Assembly (NCBI GenBank): GCA_020200995.1
Contig: JAIVHQ010000245.1
Coordinates: 1 to 9,254, forward strand
Direction of reading: 5' to 3'
Origin: Flavobacteriales bacterium
GTDB taxonomy: Bacteria; Bacteroidota; Bacteroidia; Flavobacteriales_D; Cryomorphaceae
DNA: 9,254 bases
The notes under the pieces are model-generated. The model did no database searches. It saw only the letters and a list, made by a program, of their open reading frames with translations, and had not been told where the DNA came from. The translations under genes and the position numbers were made by a program. This document shows, piece by piece, positions 6,364 through 9,254 of this stretch; the stretch's first letter is position 1, and every line of letters begins with the position of its first letter.

Positions 6364-7299
6364 ATGAGCAGTTCTGTGAAAATTTTTGCCGGCGGTGCAT
6401 CCGAAGATATCGGAAGCCGCATCGCCGAGGGCTACGGACAGAAGCTCGGAAGCCTAAAGCGCTCGCGATTCAGCGATGGCGAATTTCAGATTTCTTACGA
6501 AGAAAGCATCCGCGGAAATTACGTTTTCCTCGTGCAATCTACCATGCCGCCCACCGACAACCTGATGGAGCTCCTCCTAATGATCGATGCGGCCAAAAGG
6601 GCTTCGGCGTACAAAATTGTCGCTGTGATGCCCTATTTCGGATTTGCCCGACAAGATCGTAAAGACAAACCCCGCGTGGCCATAGGTGCCAAACTCGTGG
6701 CCAACCTGCTCACTGCTGCCGGTGTAGACCGAGTGATGACCATGGACCTCCACGCCGACCAAATTCAGGGCTTCTTCGAAGTTCCCGTAGATCACCTTTT
6801 CGCATCCTCCATCTTTTTACCCTATGTGGAGTCGCTCGATACGGCCAATGTGATCATGGCAGCGCCCGACACAGGCGGTACCAAGAGGGCCAACGCTTAC
6901 GCCAAGCACCTCAACGTGGATCTTGCCATTTGCTACAAGCAGCGCAAAGTGGCCAATCAAATTGAAAACATGACCGTGATCGGAGATGTGGAAGGCAAGG
7001 ATGTACTGCTCGTCGACGACATCATCGACACTGCCGGCACCCTCACCACCGCCGCCGATATGATGATGGACAAAGGAGCCAAAAGCGTACGGGCGATGTG
7101 CACCCACGCCGTACTTTCGGGCCCTGCTTATGAGCGCCTCGAGAAAAGCGCAATCCACGAGCTTATCGTCACGGACACCATACCGCTCAAGCAAAAGAGC
7201 AAGAAGATAAAAGTTTTAAGCACTGCGGATCTTTTCGCTGATGTAATTCACAGTGCCATCAATCACCAAAGCATCAGCAAGTACTTTGTTATTTCTTAA
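6364..7299 (+). CDS. prs: Ribose-phosphate pyrophosphokinase (PRPP synthetase)
   Basis: The 311-residue enzyme transfers pyrophosphate from ATP to ribose 5-phosphate, giving PRPP for purine, pyrimidine, histidine, tryptophan and NAD synthesis in the cytoplasm. Visible family features are: the N-terminal KIFAGGAS and RFSDGEFQI; RQDRKDKPR (96-104) of the ATP site; DLHADQIQGFF (128-138, His130); the flexible catalytic loop with Lys192 and Arg194 (CYKQRKVANQIENM); and the PRPP/ribose-5-phosphate binding loop LLVDDIIDTAGT (215-226). Length and motifs match class I enzymes (about 310-320 residues), and nothing essential is missing. It is the first gene of a three-gene operon; rplY begins 15 nt after its stop. 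prs followed by rplY/ctc and pth is a widespread bacterial gene order. Confidence 0.97.
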   Translation: MSSSVKIFAGGASEDIGSRIAEGYGQKLGSLKRSRFSDGEFQISYEESIRGNYVFLVQSTMPPTDNLMELLLMIDAAKRASAYKIVAVMPYFGFARQDRKDKPRVAIGAKLVANLLTAAGVDRVMTMDLHADQIQGFFEVPVDHLFASSIFLPYVESLDTANVIMAAPDTGGTKRANAYAKHLNVDLAICYKQRKVANQIENMTVIGDVEGKDVLLVDDIIDTAGTLTTAADMMMDKGAKSVRAMCTHAVLSGPAYERLEKSAIHELIVTDTIPLKQKSKKIKVLSTADLFADVIHSAINHQSISKYFVIS

Positions 7300-7314
7300 T
7301 TTTAACCCAACACA

Positions 7315-7977
7315 ATGAAAACAGTATCGTTGAGCGGTTCTCCGAGAGAGAACGTAGGGAAAAAAGATGCTGCTCATTTGCGCGCTGAAAAGCGTGTACC
7401 CGCCGTGGTTTACGGTGGAGATGACCAGACACACTTCTCCCTTGAATTAATGGAGTTTTCGAAATACGTGTACACGGCCGACGTGTACCGTTTCGAACTC
7501 GAAATCGGAGGCAAGAAGGTGGAGGCCATTTTGAAAGACCTTCAATTTCACCCGGTGAGTGACCGAATCATCCACGCTGACTTCCTCGAAGTGATCGAAG
7601 GCAAACCCGTGAAAATGGAACTCCCCGTACGCATCACCGGAAGCTCGATCGGAGTGCGAAACGGAGGCCGTTTGGCGGTCCTTTTCCGCCGAATTAAAAT
7701 CGCCGGAATGCCCAAGGACTTTCCCGAATTCGCAGAACTCGACATCACCAAGCTCCGCATCGGAATGGCTTTGCGTATCAAAGACATCACCATTCCCGGC
7801 GCTACTATTTTGCACAACCCCGACTCTGTAGTCGTAGCTGTGAAACGCGCCCGTGGTGCCATGGAAGACGAAGAGGAAGATGAGGAAGGCGAAGAAGGTG
7901 AAGAAGGTGAAGGTGGAGAAGGAGAAGGCGCCGAAGGCGACAAATCTTCCGAAGGCGAAGCCGAAAAGAAAGACTAA
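7315..7977 (+). CDS. rplY: 50S ribosomal protein L25 / general stress protein Ctc
   Basis: This 220-residue L25 of the long Ctc type binds 5S rRNA in the large subunit. The N-terminal L25 beta-barrel is at about 1-92 (VSLSGSPRENVGKKDAAHLR, AEKRVPAVVYGG, FHPVSDRIIHADFLEV). The C-terminal TL5/Ctc domain follows at about 93-178 (KPVKMELPVRITGSSIGV, KIAGMPKDFPEFAELDIT, HNPDSVVVAVKR). The last 38 residues (183-220) are a low-complexity acidic tail made almost only of Glu, Gly, Asp, Ala, Ser and Lys. Similar but variable acidic tails are known in Bacteroidota L25 proteins and are expected to be disordered. The gene sits between prs (15 nt gap) and pth (20 nt gap). The start ATG at 7315 follows an A-rich leader (TTTTAACCCAACACA) without a Shine-Dalgarno sequence. 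Confidence 0.96.
   Translation: MKTVSLSGSPRENVGKKDAAHLRAEKRVPAVVYGGDDQTHFSLELMEFSKYVYTADVYRFELEIGGKKVEAILKDLQFHPVSDRIIHADFLEVIEGKPVKMELPVRITGSSIGVRNGGRLAVLFRRIKIAGMPKDFPEFAELDITKLRIGMALRIKDITIPGATILHNPDSVVVAVKRARGAMEDEEEDEEGEEGEEGEGGEGEGAEGDKSSEGEAEKKD
7861..7974 (+). repeat. Low-complexity Glu/Gly-coding repeat in the rplY 3' end
   Basis: Degenerate tandem units of the type GAAGGCGAAGAAGGTGAA encode the acidic tail of L25. The units are imperfect and purine-rich on the plus strand, so the tract can change length by slippage or unequal recombination. The minus-strand open frames across it are composition artefacts. Confidence 0.7.
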
Positions 7978-7997
7978 CCCCATCACCGATCTGAACA

Positions 7998-8561
7998 ATG
8001 AAATACCTCATTGCAGGATTGGGAAACATCGGCGACGAATACGCCGATACACGTCACAACATAGGATTCAAAGTAGCGGACGCCCTCTCGGGGGCGTCCG
8101 ACGCTTTGTATAAATCCGAACGTTACGGCGACGTGAGCCGCGCGAAATTTCGCGGCCGCACCCTCATCATCCTCAAGCCTAATACTTACATGAACCTCAG
8201 CGGTAAAGCTGTGCGTTATTGGCTCCAAGAGGAAAAAATACCCCTTGAAAATCTCCTCGTCGTGACCGATGACACTGCCCTGCCTTTCGGCAAACAGCGC
8301 CTGCGCACCAAAGGAAGCGACGGAGGCCACAACGGGCTCAAAAACATCACCGAACTTCTCGGAACACAGGAATACGCCCGCCTCAGAATGGGCATTGGAA
8401 ATGATTTTGGCCCCGGACAGCTCGTGCAGTACGTGCTCGGCCCCTGGACCGAAGAACAGCATGAGGGGCTGAAAGACCGCCTCGACATAGCCGTGAAAAC
8501 CATTCACTCACTGGTCACTGCGGGGCCGGCGCTTACCATGACCCGTTTCAACAACAAGTAG
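7998..8561 (+). CDS. pth: Peptidyl-tRNA hydrolase
   Basis: The 187-residue enzyme cleaves the ester bond of peptidyl-tRNAs that drop off the ribosome, releasing peptide and reusable tRNA. Family motifs are all present: AGLGNIGDEYADTRHNIGF with Asn10 and catalytic His20; KPNTYMNLSG with Asn66; VVTDDTALPFG with Asp91 at the position of E. coli Asp93; and KGSDGGHNGLKNI with Asn112 at the position of E. coli Asn114. The variant DDTALPFG in place of DELDLPPG is, as I recall, usual for Bacteroidota. Length is normal (E. coli 194). It is the last gene of the prs-rplY-pth operon and converges on glyS, 86 nt away. A perfect 9-bp hairpin lies inside its coding region at 8077-8100. Confidence 0.97.
   Translation: MKYLIAGLGNIGDEYADTRHNIGFKVADALSGASDALYKSERYGDVSRAKFRGRTLIILKPNTYMNLSGKAVRYWLQEEKIPLENLLVVTDDTALPFGKQRLRTKGSDGGHNGLKNITELLGTQEYARLRMGIGNDFGPGQLVQYVLGPWTEEQHEGLKDRLDIAVKTIHSLVTAGPALTMTRFNNK
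8077..8100. repeat. Perfect GC-rich inverted repeat inside pth
   Basis: CGGACGCCC (8077-8085) and GGGCGTCCG (8092-8100) pair perfectly around a 6-nt loop (TCTCGG). The repeat encodes part of ADALSGASDAL, about 80 nt after the start codon. No T tract follows (ACGCTTTG), so it is not an intrinsic terminator. In the mRNA it would form a stable stem. Confidence 0.75.
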
Positions 8562-8621
8562 TGGCTGTCCATAAAGCCCGCTATCATGCATGCTGCTTGA
8601 TCTGCGATCTGCCTTGCACTT

Positions 8622-8668
8622 GTTCTAAAAACAGTTATTGACTTGAGTCAACTCCTTGTTTTTAGAAC
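8622..8668. repeat. Nested inverted repeat between pth and glyS
   Basis: The outer arms GTTCTAAAAACA (8622-8633) and TGTTTTTAGAAC (8657-8668) are perfect over 12 bp with a 23-nt loop. The loop contains a smaller hairpin TTGAC-TTGA-GTCAA (8638-8651). It lies between convergent genes, where a two-way terminator is expected. However, the A/T tracts are inside the stem and no T tract follows on either strand, so it is not canonical. Its right arm also encodes the last residues of GlyRS. A tandem GATCTGC pair occurs just upstream at 8599-8612. Confidence 0.75.
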
Positions 8669-9254
8669 CGCGTGCGCGTTGCTATCGAACTTTATGATCC
8701 AGCCACTTGATTGTATTGACAAATACCCTAAATATGCTGCGTTGCCTTCCCCCGCCATCAACAACTTCTTCATACTCACCTTTTCGCGGATAATGCCCTC
8801 CAGGGCGTCGATGCTTACGCGTTCCTGCGTCATGCTGTCGCGTTCACGCACAGTAACTGTTCGGGTTTCGAGGCTCTCATGGTCCACCGTGATGCAAAAC
8901 GGTGTGCCGATGGCATCCTGCCTGCGGTAGCGCTTGCCGATGCTGTCCTTTTCGTCATACTGACAGTTGAATTCGAATTTGAGCTCTGCCATGATTTCGC
9001 GCGCCATTTCGGGAAGGCCGTCTTTTTTCACCAGTGGCATCACGGCCGCTTTTACGGGTGCGATGGCCGGCGGAATGTTCATCACTGTTCGGGTGCTGCC
9101 GTCTTCAAGCGTCTCTTCGTTGTAAGCCGCAGTGAGCACGGCCAGGAAAAGGCGGTCGAGCCCGATCGAGGTTTCCACCACGTAAGGCACGTAGCTCTCA
9201 CCGGCTTCGGGATCGTAGTATTGCAGTTTCTTTCCGCTGTGGGTCTCGTGCCCC
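8648..9254 (-). CDS. glyS: Glycyl-tRNA synthetase, C-terminal part (N-terminus beyond window)
   Basis: The frame enters at the right edge and ends at TGA 8648-8650, giving about 201 residues. It is the homodimeric (alpha2, eukaryote-like) GlyRS that charges tRNA-Gly. Visible are HSGKKLQYYDPEAGESYVPY, class II motif 3 (ETSIGLDRLFLAVL), and the anticodon-binding domain (PAIAPVKAAVMPLVKK, DSIGKRYRRQDAIGTPFCIT, VTVRERDSMTQERVSIDAL). Homologues as I recall them end shortly after EKVSMxxLL. Here 36 further residues follow (from MAGEGNAAYLGYLSIQ to AVLKTRS) without similarity I recognise, and the last ones are encoded in the right arm of the 8622-8668 inverted repeat. The methionine at 9190 (a GTG) is internal, not a start, because conserved sequence continues upstream. 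The gene converges on pth. Confidence 0.95.
   Translation of the reverse strand, partial: GHETHSGKKLQYYDPEAGESYVPYVVETSIGLDRLFLAVLTAAYNEETLEDGSTRTVMNIPPAIAPVKAAVMPLVKKDGLPEMAREIMAELKFEFNCQYDEKDSIGKRYRRQDAIGTPFCITVDHESLETRTVTVRERDSMTQERVSIDALEGIIREKVSMKKLLMAGEGNAAYLGYLSIQSSGWIIKFDSNAHAVLKTRS

Noticed and set aside
7447..8507. Minus-strand open frames of up to 183 codons opposite rplY and pth, with Phe- or Ser-rich stretches
   Set aside because: The biased composition is the reverse complement of the Glu/Gly-coding repeat and of GC-rich pth codons; the plus-strand genes explain the DNA.
1..9254. CRISPR array, insertion sequence, phage or toxin-antitoxin genes
   Set aside because: No regularly spaced repeats, transposase or integrase motifs, or small paired genes are visible; the window is mainly housekeeping genes plus a partial export operon.

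Overview
The window reads as a chromosomal segment of a Bacteroidota bacterium, most likely a Flavobacteriales-type lineage. The evidence is promoters of the Bacteroidota form TTTG-N19-TAnnTTTG, translation starts without clear Shine-Dalgarno sequences, a single-chain eukaryote-like glycyl-tRNA synthetase, and the gene order prs - rplY(ctc) - pth. I place it by sequence character and recalled family resemblance; no database search was possible.

Layout. (1) Positions 1-2396, minus strand: an exopolysaccharide/capsule export pair. A Wza-type outer-membrane export lipoprotein gene comes first, followed 2 nt later by a Wzc/GumC-type chain-length (co-polymerase) gene that runs off the left edge. 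The wza-like gene is broken: its two halves lie in different frames and roughly 40-50 residues of the export domain are missing at the joint. (2) About 2397-2836: AT-rich intergenic DNA with a candidate promoter for the export operon. (3) 2837-3628, plus: cysQ-type 3'(2'),5'-bisphosphate nucleotidase. (4) 3669 to about 5778, minus: a deoxycytidylate deaminase gene overlapping by 17 nt a periplasmic S41 C-terminal processing protease with an intact Ser-Lys-Gln catalytic set. (5) 5978-6141, plus: a compact tRNA-Leu(CAA) unit with a perfect-consensus promoter and an intrinsic terminator. (6) 6308-8561, plus: prs, rplY/ctc and pth with 15-20 nt gaps, behind a recognisable promoter. (7) 8648-9254, minus: the C-terminal third of glycyl-tRNA synthetase, converging on pth across a nested inverted repeat.

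How the genes fit together. Most of the window is housekeeping: PRPP supply (prs), a ribosomal protein (L25), recycling of peptidyl-tRNA (pth), tRNA charging (glyS), a leucine tRNA, pyrimidine nucleotide metabolism (dCMP deaminase), pAp/PAPS turnover (cysQ) and envelope proteolysis (S41 protease). The accessory part is the export operon at the left edge.

I found no credible new multi-gene system, CRISPR array, insertion sequence or phage-related gene. The points most worth a second look are the internally deleted, frame-broken wza-like gene, the 36-residue C-terminal extension of GlyRS that reads into a nested inverted repeat, and a strong hairpin inside pth.
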